From assembly GCA_031549485.1 (NCBI GenBank), contig JAVBPR010000010.1, positions 13,173 through 77,172 on the forward strand: a stretch of 64,000 nt of DNA, read 5' to 3'. This DNA is from JAVBPR01 sp031549485 (GTDB lineage Bacteria > Bacillota > Clostridia > Oscillospirales > Feifaniaceae). Shown piece by piece: positions 34,507 to 44,653 of the stretch. The notes beneath the pieces are model-generated. The model searched no databases and had not been told where the DNA came from. It saw only the letters and a list, made by a program, of their open reading frames with translations. Positions within the stretch are counted from its first letter, which is position 1. Every line of letters begins with the position of its first letter. The translations under genes and the position numbers were made by a program.

Positions 34507-35280
34507 ATGAATATAATTTTTATAGGCGACGTTGTCGGCGCGGCAGGAATGCGAATAATAGAGAGCAAACTTTGGGGGCTTCGTAAATTTTACAGCGCCG
34601 ACATTGTCATATGTAACGGCGAAAATGCTTCGGTGGGCAACGGGCTGCTTCCAAGCGAAGCCGATAGGCTTGTCTCCGCAGGAGTTGATGTTATAACCGG
34701 CGGAAATCATATCTTTTCCCGCCGAGAACTTCACGAGCGGCTCGACCTTTGCCAAAATGTTTTGCGGCCCGCAAATTACCCGCACGCCGCCGTCGGAACA
34801 GGCGAATATATTTTCAGGGGCGAAAAATGCGATGTGCTTGTTTTGAATCTCGGCGGAAAAACATTTATGGACGGCACAGATAACCCGTTTCATAAGGCGG
34901 ACGAACTTCTTAAAAAACCTTCCTTGCCCGCTGTAAAGGTCGTTGACTTTCATGCCGAAACCACCAGCGAAAAAAGGACTATGGGATTTTATCTCGGCGG
35001 CAGGGTAACCGCCGTTATCGGAACGCATACGCATGTTACGACGGCTGACGAAGAAATTATCGACGGGCAAACGGCATATATTACCGATATCGGGATGACG
35101 GGGGATTTGAATTCGGTTATCGGCGTAAAAAAAGAAATAATTATCGAAAGATTTCTAAGCTCGATGCCGCAGCGGCATTTTCAGGCGGAAGGGGAAGCAA
35201 CCTTGAATTTCGCGCTTATCGAGGCGGACGAAAAAACAGGAAAAGCTCTTTCGATTACCCGTATTTCGGTAAAAGAATAA
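34507..35280 (+). CDS. ymdB: YmdB-type metallophosphoesterase
   Basis: 257 residues; the family hydrolyses 2',3'-cyclic nucleotides and affects the biofilm/motility choice in Bacillus. Dinuclear metal residues are visible: FIGDVVG, NGENA, GGNHIF, VDFHAE and GTHTHV. Next to rny as in many Firmicutes, pointing to RNA metabolism. GGTGAT ribosome site. Confidence 0.92.
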   Translation: MNIIFIGDVVGAAGMRIIESKLWGLRKFYSADIVICNGENASVGNGLLPSEADRLVSAGVDVITGGNHIFSRRELHERLDLCQNVLRPANYPHAAVGTGEYIFRGEKCDVLVLNLGGKTFMDGTDNPFHKADELLKKPSLPAVKVVDFHAETTSEKRTMGFYLGGRVTAVIGTHTHVTTADEEIIDGQTAYITDIGMTGDLNSVIGVKKEIIIERFLSSMPQRHFQAEGEATLNFALIEADEKTGKALSITRISVKE

Positions 35281-35319
35281 ACGCGCGAAAACTCAAGTTT
35301 TGCGGACAAAGGATACAAG

Positions 35320-36093
35320 GTGGAAAAATTTTATTTTGAAGAAACAAACGGAATAAAGTTCTTGAAATCGGCGGCGCTTGCGGCGCTCGGGGTAGTCCAC
35401 GGCTTCCCCACAAGAGCCGGCGGTGTTTCAAAAGGGCATTGCGACTCGCTTAATTTCGGATATAACCGCGGCGACGACGAGAACGCCGTTGCCGAAAATT
35501 ATAATCGGCTTAAAGCCGCCCTTAGCATGTCGGAAGCAAAACTCTATTATAATCAGCAGGTTCATTCGGGAATTGTGCGAAAGGCGGATATTCAGCCGTC
35601 TCCCGCGCCGCAGGCGGACGGACTGGTGACCAACGAAAAGGGCGCTCTATTACTTGCTTTTTATGCCGACTGTGTGCCTGTTTTGCTTTATGACCACGAA
35701 AAAAAAGTTATTGCCGCTGTTCATTCGGGCTGGAAAGGTACCGCGGCGAGAATAGCGGGAGAGGCCGCTATGCAAATGACGAGGCTTTTCGGATGTGAGC
35801 AAAAAAATATTATCGCCGCTATCGGACCTTGCATCTGCAAAAACTGTTACGAGGTGGGAGGCGAGGTCGAGTCGGAATTTTCGAAAGCGGGACTTTCTAA
35901 AGCCTTTTCTGATAATCATGCGGATTTAACGCTGGCAAACGAGATAATTTTGCTTGAAGCGGGCTTGCAAAAAAGCAATATTTCAAGCTCGAATATTTGT
36001 ACCTGCTGTGATAAAGAGTTTTTTTCGCACAGGAGAATGGGCGACACAAGAGGAGTTCACGCGGCGGCGATTGCGCTAAAAACGGAGAATTAA
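35320..36093 (+). CDS. pgeF: Laccase-domain purine nucleoside phosphorylase/deaminase family (YfiH/PgeF)
   Basis: 257 residues of the LACC1/YfiH family, known for purine nucleoside cleavage and for removing misincorporated peptidoglycan residues (PgeF). Metal and active-site residues: the histidine of QQVHSG, the cysteine of ADCVP, the histidine of AVHSGWKG, and C-terminal FFSHRRMGDTRG. GTG start at 35320 with AAAGGATAC upstream. It abuts the next gene by 1 bp. Confidence 0.88.
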   Translation: MEKFYFEETNGIKFLKSAALAALGVVHGFPTRAGGVSKGHCDSLNFGYNRGDDENAVAENYNRLKAALSMSEAKLYYNQQVHSGIVRKADIQPSPAPQADGLVTNEKGALLLAFYADCVPVLLYDHEKKVIAAVHSGWKGTAARIAGEAAMQMTRLFGCEQKNIIAAIGPCICKNCYEVGGEVESEFSKAGLSKAFSDNHADLTLANEIILLEAGLQKSNISSSNICTCCDKEFFSHRRMGDTRGVHAAAIALKTEN

Positions 36094-36094
36094 A

Positions 36095-37621
36095 ATGAAA
36101 AAAATCATTCTTTTATTTATTTTGCTTGCTTTTCTTCTTGCCGGATGCAACAAAACCGAAAACGGCGGAATATCTATCGGCACACAGGAAGAAGAGCGCA
36201 AAAAACTCATCTATGACTGCGGTATCGCCGCAAGTTTTAGTGCTTCTTTTAATCCGATAATTACCGATAACGGATATAATTTTGAGCTTTCGTCGATGCT
36301 TTTTGATAAACTTTTTGAAATTAATGATAATTTTATTCCGGTTCCGGCTGTGGCAAAATCAGCCGAAATGGAGCAGGACGGAAAACTGTGCAGAATAATT
36401 GTTAGGGACGGAATAAGTTTTTCGGACGGCTCAAATTTGACCGCTACCGATGTTGAAAAAAGCCTTAAACTTGCAAAAGAAAATCCGGCAAGCCACTATC
36501 GGGAAAGGCTTTCAAATGTCGAAATGATAACGGTCATAAGCGGCTCGGAGCTTGAAATAACGCTTACAAAACCGAATACTAATTTTCCCGCGATGCTCGC
36601 TATTCCGATAATAAAAAACGGAAACGCGTCCGCAAAGCCGATAGGCAGCGGAAAATATGAATTTGACGGAGAAAATAAACTTGTTGCAAACGAAAATTGG
36701 GCGCTCGGCACGGTTGAAACGGTAAAGTCGATAAATCTTATCGATGTAAAAAACAATGAAGAAGTTATCGAAAAATTAGCGTCCGACGAAATCGACTTTG
36801 CATTTTTTTCCTCCTCCGAAATAAGCAGACTGTCGCTTGTGGGGAACTATACTTTCTGCTCTGCGGCGACAAACGAAATTTGCTATCTCGGCGTCGCTTC
36901 GGGCGGGCGGCTTCGCGACACGAAAATGAGAAGGGCGATAAGCGCGATAATCGACAGGGGCGGAATTATAAAAGAAGCGCTTGCGGGGAACGCTTATGCC
37001 ACTATTTCCCCTATAAATCCCGCGTGGGAGCTTTATAAATCGCCTTCGATTTCAGATAATGCCGCGGAAATACTCGAAGAGCTCGGATACAGAAAAGACG
37101 CAACCGGGTTTTACAAGAAAAACGGAAATAATTTTTCGCTTACCGTCGGTGTAAACGAAAACAGCTTTACCCTTGTTGAGGTTGCGAAAGCGTTTGCACG
37201 CAACATGCAGGCGGCTGGGATAGAAGTCAAGATAGCACGTCAGGGCGATTCGAATTTCAGCGCCGCCTGTGCAAACGGAACTATCGATATTTATATTTCG
37301 CTTGTAAAAATCACGCCTGATATGAATGTCGGCGCAATTTGCGGCGCATCGGGCGCGCTTAATTTCGGGCATACAGGTTCGGCTGAGGCCGATGCGGCGA
37401 TAGCCGGATTTTTTGCCGCCTCTCCGGACGAAAGCGCGAATGCGGCATCGGTGATGGTATCCGCGCTTTATAATGAGCAAAATGTGATCCCGCTGTATTA
37501 TAATACGGTTTCGGTGATTTTTAAGCGCGCGCTCGGGGCTGAGCTTTCGCCGAATCCGTATGATCCTTATGCGGGCCTTGAAAATATATTTAACGAACTT
37601 GATAACAAACCCGAAGAATAA
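36095..37621 (+). CDS. Peptide/nickel ABC transporter substrate-binding lipoprotein (family 5), orphan
   Basis: 508 residues. Lipoprotein signal with lipobox LLAGC at the N-terminus, then an SBP family-5 fold (FSDGSNLTATDVEKSLKLA, RRAISAIIDRGGIIKEAL, and a C-terminal region ending VIPLYYNTVSVIF). It would capture oligopeptides or similar at the outer face of the membrane. No opp permease or ATPase genes lie beside it, which is unusual. Start 1 bp after pgeF, with ACGGAGAA upstream. Confidence 0.88.
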   Translation: MKKIILLFILLAFLLAGCNKTENGGISIGTQEEERKKLIYDCGIAASFSASFNPIITDNGYNFELSSMLFDKLFEINDNFIPVPAVAKSAEMEQDGKLCRIIVRDGISFSDGSNLTATDVEKSLKLAKENPASHYRERLSNVEMITVISGSELEITLTKPNTNFPAMLAIPIIKNGNASAKPIGSGKYEFDGENKLVANENWALGTVETVKSINLIDVKNNEEVIEKLASDEIDFAFFSSSEISRLSLVGNYTFCSAATNEICYLGVASGGRLRDTKMRRAISAIIDRGGIIKEALAGNAYATISPINPAWELYKSPSISDNAAEILEELGYRKDATGFYKKNGNNFSLTVGVNENSFTLVEVAKAFARNMQAAGIEVKIARQGDSNFSAACANGTIDIYISLVKITPDMNVGAICGASGALNFGHTGSAEADAAIAGFFAASPDESANAASVMVSALYNEQNVIPLYYNTVSVIFKRALGAELSPNPYDPYAGLENIFNELDNKPEE

Positions 37622-37662
37622 TGCGCATGCGGTTTTATTCTTCAAAAAAGGAAGTGGTGCAA

Positions 37663-38748
37663 ATGATAAAATTTGTGCATTTTTCGGATAATCATCTCGA
37701 CAGCGCTTTTTCGGGGCTTTCGCGAAACCACGCGGATTTACGCAGAAGCGAGCAGAGGATGGTCTTTTCCTCCGCGATCGAAAGGGCGAAAGAAATCGGC
37801 GCGGATATTGTTTTTATTGCGGGTGATGTGTTTGATTCGCAGTATGTATCTAAAGAAACTGTGCTTGCGGTCAAAAAAGCTTTTGCCGGAGCGGAAAAAA
37901 TAAAATTTGTCGTAACGCCGGGCAATCACGATCCTTACATGTATCCCTGCCCGTGGTATTCAGAGGAATTTCCCGAGAATGTCTTCATATTCAAATCAAA
38001 CGAGATTGAAAAATTCGAATTTCCCGAGCTTTGTCTTGAAGTTTACGGCTGCGCTTTTTCCGAAAAGCCGCCTCTTATTGATTTTGTCAAGGAAAAGCAT
38101 GCGAAATACAGCGTCGGGGTTTTCCACGGGGATTTTAACAGCGGAAAAAATTCGGCATATGCGCCGATAACAAAAGAAGAAATTATAAACAGCGGTTTTG
38201 ATTATCTCGCGCTCGGACATGCTCATGCTTATGCATCGGGAAAGCTCGGCGAAACGACCGTTGCCTATTCGGGATGCCCCGAGGGAAGAGGATTTGACGA
38301 ATGTGACGAAAAATATATAATTTTGGGCGAGATCAATGAAAACGGCGTGAATTTGCAAAAAGAGAGCATTCAAAACAGAAAATTGTATCGCTTGAAAATC
38401 GACCTTGGAGGTGTGTCACTTTCGGAAGAGGCGGCAGGGCTTTGCCGCGCCGCTGCGGAAAAAATCGGAGCGACACCGCGAGATTTGCTTAGTTTTGTGC
38501 TTGCCGGAACTTTGCAAAGGGAAGCAAATATTGAAATAAAAACTTTAAAACTCAGCTTTGACGGCTATTTTTACGCGGAGGTAAAAGACGAAACCATCCC
38601 GGAATTTTCGGCGGATGATTTCGCGCAGGACAGCCTTATGGGGCTGATTGTGAAAAACGGCGCTGTGTTTGCCGACGCATATCCCGAGAAAAAGGACAAG
38701 GTGCTTCGTGCAATGAAAATGTGCCGCGACGCGCTTTCCTGGAGGTAA
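37663..38748 (+). CDS. YhaO/SbcD-like metallophosphoesterase (DNA repair nuclease)
   Basis: 361 residues. Calcineurin-like nuclease motifs: FSDNHLDS, AGDVFD, TPGNHDP, VFHGDFN and LGHAHAY. Probably a double-strand-break nuclease partner of the following ATPase, like Mre11. ATG 37663 has AAGGAAGTGG upstream; an in-frame ATG at 37621 overlapping the previous stop has no ribosome site. Stop is 2 nt before the ATPase gene. Confidence 0.88.
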   Translation: MIKFVHFSDNHLDSAFSGLSRNHADLRRSEQRMVFSSAIERAKEIGADIVFIAGDVFDSQYVSKETVLAVKKAFAGAEKIKFVVTPGNHDPYMYPCPWYSEEFPENVFIFKSNEIEKFEFPELCLEVYGCAFSEKPPLIDFVKEKHAKYSVGVFHGDFNSGKNSAYAPITKEEIINSGFDYLALGHAHAYASGKLGETTVAYSGCPEGRGFDECDEKYIILGEINENGVNLQKESIQNRKLYRLKIDLGGVSLSEEAAGLCRAAAEKIGATPRDLLSFVLAGTLQREANIEIKTLKLSFDGYFYAEVKDETIPEFSADDFAQDSLMGLIVKNGAVFADAYPEKKDKVLRAMKMCRDALSWR

Positions 38749-38750
38749 AT

Positions 38751-40466
38751 ATGGCCGAAATGATTATTAAAAAAATCGAGATTTCTTCCTTCGGAAAGCT
38801 AAAAGATTTCGAACTTTGCCTTGACGACAAAATCAATATGATAACGGCGGATAACGAATGGGGAAAAAGCACCGTTTGCGCGTTTATTTTGTTTGTTTTG
38901 TACGGAATAGGGAAAGGCAAAGACAAAAAATCCGCCGAGAAATACATGCCGTGGAGCGGTGAAATCGCTTCTGGCTCGCTTGTAATGCAGATTGACGGTA
39001 TCGCTTACAGGCTTTCGAGGAGCGCAAACGCAAGAACCGAAAAATTCGCCGCTTTTATTGACGCGACAGGGGAAACGGTTTCGACCGATTCGCGGTTTTT
39101 CGAAAATTTGTCGGGAATCGGCCGCGAAAGTTTTTGCAGGACGGTATATGTCTCGGAGTGGGGCTCTGAAGTCACCGCAAGCGGAGAGCTTGAGGCGAAA
39201 ATCAGAAATTTGGTCTCGTCCGGGGACGAAAGCGTTTCGTTTGCTTCCGCAAAAAAATATCTCGAGGAAAAAAAGAAAAACTATGTGCATAAAAACCGCT
39301 CGGGCGGCTTTATAGATAAATTGGAGGAACTGATTCGCGGAAAAAAATCAGCTCTTTATGACGCGCGTGTCAAATATGAAATACAGCTCGAAGAAAAATC
39401 AAAACTCCAGGAGCTCGAAAAAGATGAGGAAAAACTCTCAAGTAAAGTCAAAGAGCTTTACACCGAACTCTCCGAAACGGAAAGCGGCATAAACAACGAC
39501 GAAAGAATCCTCGGAAAAGCCACCGCCATGCGGATTGCCGAAGAAAAAAGCGAATATGAAACGTTTAAATCAAATCCGCCGGTAAAAAAGAAAAATTATA
39601 CGCTTTTGATACTCGCGGCGGTCTTTTTGCTTCTTTGCGCCGGGCTCTTTTTCGTTAATATCTATATAGGAATCGCCTGCGGCGCGGTCGCGATTATTGT
39701 GGGAACACTGTTTTTGGCGGCGGAATTAAAGCAAACGGCAGTCAGGAAAAAATACGACAATACTCTATGCGAAATGCTTGATAAAATAGAAAAAAGCGAA
39801 AAAGAATTTATCGAGCGCTTCGGAAAAGACTCCGAAAACTTTTTTGCCGATAATGAATCGGAGGGCGCGGCGCGAGCAGAACTTGCCGCGCAAATCGCAA
39901 AAGTTTCGGGAGCAAAAGAGGAAATAGAAGATAGGATAAAAGCGCTGCTTATTAAAACGGCGCAGGATATGATTTTGCCCGCCGAAATTGAGGGGGAAAT
40001 CGACTTCCTGCAGGCCGAGCTTTTTGATGCGAAAGAGCAAAATGAGATTATAGATATTGCGACAGACCTTCTGCAAAAATCCTTTTCGGAGCTTCAGGAA
40101 AAGCTCGCGCCGGCGATAAATCAAAAGGCGGGAGAATATTTAAGTGAATTTACAGACGGCGCATATGGCTCGCTTTCGGTCGATCACGAGTTTAACATAA
40201 AAATAAAAAGTGCGGGAGAAATCCGCGGAACCGAAAATTTCAGCAAAGGAACGCAGGACGCCGTTTATCTTGCGCTGCGCCTCGCGCTTTCGGACATTTT
40301 ATATGAAGGATTTTATCCGCCGCTTATTTTTGACGACTCTTTTTCGGGAATCGACGACAAGCGTCTTTCAAAAATTATTTTTGCTCTTGAAAACGGCGAA
40401 AAAAACCGTCAAATTATATTATTTTCTTGCAGTGGGCGAGAGGAAAAAGCAAAAGTTGGTTGTTAA
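38751..40466 (+). CDS. YhaN-like AAA ATPase with central membrane helices
   Basis: 571 residues. SMC/SbcC-like ATPase: Walker A ADNEWGKST near residues 33-41 and Walker B PLIFDDSFSGIDD near the C-terminus, preceded by the signature region FSKGTQDAVYLALRLAL. Instead of the long Rad50 coiled coil and zinc hook it has short coiled coils and two membrane helices (about residues 283-325), as in B. subtilis YhaN but much shorter overall. GGAGG 5 nt before ATG 38751. Forms a membrane-bound nuclease complex with the preceding gene by inference. Confidence 0.85.
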   Translation: MAEMIIKKIEISSFGKLKDFELCLDDKINMITADNEWGKSTVCAFILFVLYGIGKGKDKKSAEKYMPWSGEIASGSLVMQIDGIAYRLSRSANARTEKFAAFIDATGETVSTDSRFFENLSGIGRESFCRTVYVSEWGSEVTASGELEAKIRNLVSSGDESVSFASAKKYLEEKKKNYVHKNRSGGFIDKLEELIRGKKSALYDARVKYEIQLEEKSKLQELEKDEEKLSSKVKELYTELSETESGINNDERILGKATAMRIAEEKSEYETFKSNPPVKKKNYTLLILAAVFLLLCAGLFFVNIYIGIACGAVAIIVGTLFLAAELKQTAVRKKYDNTLCEMLDKIEKSEKEFIERFGKDSENFFADNESEGAARAELAAQIAKVSGAKEEIEDRIKALLIKTAQDMILPAEIEGEIDFLQAELFDAKEQNEIIDIATDLLQKSFSELQEKLAPAINQKAGEYLSEFTDGAYGSLSVDHEFNIKIKSAGEIRGTENFSKGTQDAVYLALRLALSDILYEGFYPPLIFDDSFSGIDDKRLSKIIFALENGEKNRQIILFSCSGREEKAKVGC

Positions 40467-40488
40467 AATCCGATTTTTGTTATAAAAT
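40460..40488 (+). promoter_or_regulatory. Candidate promoter of the Asp23-FakA operon
   Basis: TTGTTA (40460-40465), 17 bp, TAAAAT (40483-40488), starting in the last codons of the ATPase gene. Confidence 0.5.
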
Positions 40489-40517
40489 ATATAAAGTTTA
40501 ATAATAGGAGGGGCCTT

Positions 40518-40865
40518 ATGATAAAACTTGAAGGCGGCAAAGGGGATATTAATATTTCCCGTTCGGCACTCGCAACTTTGGTCGGCATCGCGGTAACCTC
40601 TTGCTACGGAGTTGTCGGGATGACTGCGCGCGTGGCCAGCGATAATCTTATTTCGCTTCTCAAAAAAGAGAATTTCGAGCGCGGAATAAAGGTCGATTTA
40701 ATAAACGAAAAATTGCAAATAGACCTTCATATTGCCATTTTGCACGGCGTAAATATTAAGGCGATATCAGAGAGCATCATGCATAAGGTGCGCTATACAA
40801 TGGAAGACCTTTCGGGCTTTGATGTCGGCGAAATTTATATTCATGTTGACGGAATGAAAGTTTAA
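40518..40865 (+). CDS. Asp23/Gls24 family protein (YloU)
   Basis: 115 residues of the Asp23 family ([36 protein letters not shown] type block, [13 protein letters not shown]). Linked in Firmicutes to envelope stress and found next to the DAK/FakA gene, as here. GGAGG ribosome site. Confidence 0.92.
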   Translation: MIKLEGGKGDINISRSALATLVGIAVTSCYGVVGMTARVASDNLISLLKKENFERGIKVDLINEKLQIDLHIAILHGVNIKAISESIMHKVRYTMEDLSGFDVGEIYIHVDGMKV

Positions 40866-40896
40866 TAACCGCATAAGCGTATGGAGGAATAAAACA

Positions 40897-42549
40897 TTGG
40901 CTAATAAAATTTCGGGAAACACGCTGCGCGGAATGATGATTTCCGGCGCGGCGAATATTCAGAATTGCAAAGAATCGGTTAATGATTTAAACGTTTTTCC
41001 CGTTCCGGACGGAGATACGGGAACTAATATGTCGCTGACTATCGGCGCGGCGGCAAGGTAACTTGAAAAAAACAGCGACGGCACGGTCGGCGAGGTCGCG
41101 AAAATTGCGGCCGGAGCTCTTCTTCGCGGGGCGAGAGGAAACTCAGGCGTTATTCTTTCGCTCATCTTCAGGGGATTTTCCAAAGGCCTTGAGGGCAAAA
41201 CCGAGGCGGGCGGAATTGATTTTGCAGAGAGTTTGAAGCTCGGCGTTGCCGCGGCTTACAAAGCGGTTATGAAACCTACGGAAGGCACTATTCTCACAGT
41301 TGTCAGAGAAGCGGCTGATGTTGCGGTTGCCGCGGCAGAGGCGGCGGATGATATATCCTCGGTTCTCGACGCGACGATAGAAGAGGCAAAAGCCTCGCTT
41401 GCAAGAACGCCGGAGTTGCTTCCTGTTTTAAAGGAAGCAAATGTCGTTGATGCAGGCGGAATGGGACTTATAAAGATTTTTGAGGGAATGAAGGCTTTCC
41501 TTGCCGACGGCGTCGGAATAAAAGCGAGCGAGCAGGGAGAGCAAAGCGCGCGAGCTGACTTTGCCTCGTTTGATACCGAAGATATAAAATTTGCATATTG
41601 CACCGAATTTATCGTAAATATCGCGCCTTCCGCGCGCCTTAAAGATCCGCAGAAGCTCCGCGGCTATCTTGAATTTATCGGGGACAGCGTTGTTGTCGCA
41701 GATGATGAAGATATTATAAAATGCCATGTTCACACAAATAATCCGGGCAAAGCGATTGAAGAAGCGCTGAAATACGGATTTTTGTCGAATATGAAAATCG
41801 AAAACATGAAAGAGCAGCTCGAAAGAGAACAGCTTGAAAGCGGAAAGCAGCCCGCAGAGTCAAATGAACGGGTTATCGTTCCGCCGAGCAAAGATTTCGG
41901 TTTTGTCGCGGTTTCCGCGGGCGACGGCATCACGGCGGTGTTTAAGGACCTCGCGGTCGACGAAATAGCTTTCGGCGGACAGACGATGAACCCGTCAACC
42001 GAAGATATTTTAAGATGTATTGATAGAGTTCCGGCAAAGACAGTTTTTGTCCTGCCGAACAATAAAAACATAATTATGGCGGCGGAAATGGCGGTTCCTT
42101 TAAGCGATAAGGAAGTTATCGTTTTGCCGACAAAAACTATTCCGCAAGGCATTTCGGCTCTTCTTGCTTTTGATTCCGAACAGACGGCGGGCGAGAACAA
42201 AAGGAATATGTCCGAGGCTTTCAAAAAGGTAAAGAGCGGCTCGATAACATACGCCGTGCGCGACTCGGTGGTCGACGGCAGAAATATTAAAGAGGGCGAG
42301 CTTCTCTGCCTCGCCGAAAACAAGGTGAAACTTGTTGAAAAAACGCTTACAAAAGCGGCGGTAAAGCTAACTCAAGAGCTTGCGGAGAAAAACAGCAGCT
42401 ATATGCTGATGTTCTACGGCGCGGACGTCACCGAAGAGCAGGCGGAGGAAGCAAAGGCACAGATAATTAAGAAAATGGGCTCCTCATTTGAGGTCAATTT
42501 GATAAACGGCGGACAATCGGTTTATTATTATATTTTTTCGATAGAATAA
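40897..42549 (+). pseudogene. fakA: FakA/YloV fatty-acid kinase (DhaL + DegV-like C domain) with in-frame TAA
   Basis: Read from TTG 40897 (GGAGGAAT upstream), the DhaL nucleotide-binding domain is recognisable: [14 protein letters not shown] supplies metal-binding aspartates and ALLRGARGNSGVI follows. Codon 55 (41059-41061) is TAA inside the phrase TIGAAAR-stop-LEKN, where relatives have a continuous helix (commonly AARELEKN, so one base from GAA). After the stop the same frame stays open for 495 codons to 42549, with good family similarity. As written the product ends at residue 54. FakA phosphorylates fatty acids held by FakB (a DegV protein, see 45587-46459). A sequencing error, recent nonsense mutation or read-through are all possible. 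Confidence 0.82.
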
Positions 42550-42552
42550 TAA

Positions 42553-42587
42553 TCAGGGCAGGGGCTTTTGCCCTTGCCCTTTAAAAT
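42553..42587 (+). terminator. Terminator after fakA
   Basis: AGGGCAGGGGC / GCCCTTGCCCT (one mismatch) with TTTT loop and a short T-tract. Confidence 0.75.
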
Positions 42588-42602
42588 TATGTGGTGAAAA
42601 TA

Positions 42603-44645
42603 ATGTTGAAAAATATTGGGATCGAAAAACTTAAAGGTGTCGGCGACAAGCGCAAGCAAGCGCTTGCAAAAGCGGGAGTAAACACCGTTTCCGACCTGCT
42701 TTCCTATTATCCGCGCGATTATTCCGACCGGCGAAGCATAACGAAAATTTCCGAGCTTCTTGTCGGAGACGACGCGGTCGTCATCGGCACGCTTCTTTCG
42801 GCCGATATGGTACGAACCCGCGGCGGAGCGGCACTTTTGAAGGTCAAAGTCAGCGATAACAGCGGAATTTTGGAGATAGTGTTTTTTAATCAGATTTATC
42901 TTCGGCAAAAATTTGTCGTCGGAAAAAAATATGTGTTTTTCGGCAGGGTTACCGGCGACTTTGTAAGCAGAAGAATGGCAAATCCCGAATTTGATTTTTA
43001 TGACGGTGAAAATTTCAAGGGCGAAATCTTGCCGATATATTCATTAAGCGAGGGGCTTTCGCAAAATTTTATCCGCAAACTCACCGAAGAAGCGGTCTCA
43101 AAATATTCCGGCGAAATCGAAGAAATTCTGCCGCCGGAAATAATTTCGGAGTTTGAGCTATATCCGAAAGACGCGGCGGTAAAGGGAATTCACTACCCCG
43201 AAAACTATAATGTGATTGCAAAATCGAGAGAGCGCCTCGCTTTTGACGAACTTCTGTGCCTTCAGCTCGGTCTTTGGCGGCTGAAACAGGGCAGAAAAAC
43301 TAAAACATCGGTGATTATCGACGGCGGAAAATACGCCGAAGAATTTATAAAAAGCCTCCCGTATGAACTTACAAAAGGGCAAAATAGCGCGATTGCGGAC
43401 GGCGTTGCGGATATGAAAAAAAACACGCCGATGAACCGGCTTGTTCAAGGTGATGTAGGCTGCGGAAAGACGGCGGTCGCGTCGGCGCTGATGTACGCGG
43501 CGGTGAAAAACGGCTACCAATGCGCGTTTATGGCGCCGACAGAGCTCTTGGCAACCCAGCATCTTGCAAGCCTTACAAAGATGTTCGGCGGCTTTGGCGT
43601 CCGCGTCGAAGTCTTAAGCGGAAGCGTGAAAGCAAAGGAAAAAACTGAAATAAAATCGCGGCTGAAGGCGGGCGAAATAGATATACTGATAGGCACACAC
43701 GCGCTGATTGAGGAGGACACGGTTTTTGCAAAGCTCGGGCTTATCGTCACCGACGAACAGCACAGATTCGGGGTGGCGCAAAGGGCAAAGCTAAGCGTTA
43801 AAGGCGATAATCCGCATATCTGTGTTATGAGCGCGACGCCGATACCGCGAACCCTTGCGTTGATGCTTTACGGCGACCTTGATTTGTCGCTTATTGAAGA
43901 ACTGCCGAAAAACCGCCAGCCAATCAGCACATTTATCGTCCCTCCCGAAAAGAGAGACGGAATGTACGGCTTTTTAGCGGACAGAATAAAAGAGGGAAGG
44001 CAAATTTACGTTGTTTGCCCTCTCGTTTCGGAAAGCGAAATGCTCGAGGGGGTTAAAAGCGCGGAGCAGCATTTTGAGGACCTGAAAGGCAAACTTCGCG
44101 GCGCGAAAATCGGGCTGATTCACGGTAGGCTAAAAGAAAAGGAAAAGACCGAAATCATGGCGCTTTTTGCCGCGGGCGAAATTGATATTCTCGTATCAAC
44201 AACCGTTATTGAGGTCGGCATAGATGTTGCAAATGCAACGGTTATGGTGATCGAAAACGCAGAGAGATTCGGTCTTTCCGCGATGCATCAGCTTCGAGGC
44301 CGCGTCGGCCGCGGCAAAGAAAAATCCTACTGCTTTTTGATGAGCGAGAGCAAGACGGAAAAAGCGCTTATAAGGCTCGGGATTTTGAAAAACGAGAGCA
44401 GCGGATTTAAGGTGGCGGAAGAGGATTTGAAAATCAGAGGGCCGGGCGATTTCTTCGGAAATATGCAGCACGGCTTGCCGCAATTTAAAATCGCGGATTT
44501 GCAGACCGACAGGGAGATAATCGCAAAGGTCGGGAGGGCCGCCGCAAAAATTATCGGCAAAGACGGGACCCTTGCGTCCTGCCCTCGTCTTTTGAGTGAA
44601 ATAGAGCAGCTTCTCACTTTCAAAGAGGGAAATTTTTTAAATTAG
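42603..44645 (+). CDS. recG: ATP-dependent DNA helicase RecG
   Basis: 680 residues; reverses stalled replication forks and moves branched DNA. N-terminal wedge/OB domain (LLSYYPRDYSDRRSITKI), helicase motif I GDVGCGKT, II DEQHRFG, III SATPIPRTLAL, VI QLRGRVGRG. ATG 42603 is chosen with GGTGAAAA 7 nt upstream; GTG 42591 would add four residues. Next gene starts 8 bp later. Confidence 0.95.
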   Translation: MLKNIGIEKLKGVGDKRKQALAKAGVNTVSDLLSYYPRDYSDRRSITKISELLVGDDAVVIGTLLSADMVRTRGGAALLKVKVSDNSGILEIVFFNQIYLRQKFVVGKKYVFFGRVTGDFVSRRMANPEFDFYDGENFKGEILPIYSLSEGLSQNFIRKLTEEAVSKYSGEIEEILPPEIISEFELYPKDAAVKGIHYPENYNVIAKSRERLAFDELLCLQLGLWRLKQGRKTKTSVIIDGGKYAEEFIKSLPYELTKGQNSAIADGVADMKKNTPMNRLVQGDVGCGKTAVASALMYAAVKNGYQCAFMAPTELLATQHLASLTKMFGGFGVRVEVLSGSVKAKEKTEIKSRLKAGEIDILIGTHALIEEDTVFAKLGLIVTDEQHRFGVAQRAKLSVKGDNPHICVMSATPIPRTLALMLYGDLDLSLIEELPKNRQPISTFIVPPEKRDGMYGFLADRIKEGRQIYVVCPLVSESEMLEGVKSAEQHFEDLKGKLRGAKIGLIHGRLKEKEKTEIMALFAAGEIDILVSTTVIEVGIDVANATVMVIENAERFGLSAMHQLRGRVGRGKEKSYCFLMSESKTEKALIRLGILKNESSGFKVAEEDLKIRGPGDFFGNMQHGLPQFKIADLQTDREIIAKVGRAAAKIIGKDGTLASCPRLLSEIEQLLTFKEGNFLN

Positions 44646-44653
44646 AGGTTTTT

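Noticed and set aside
41233..42549. Intact gene starting at ATG 41233
   Set aside because: It would begin in the middle of the DhaL domain without a ribosome site; the family N-terminus is visible upstream, ended by the TAA at 41059.
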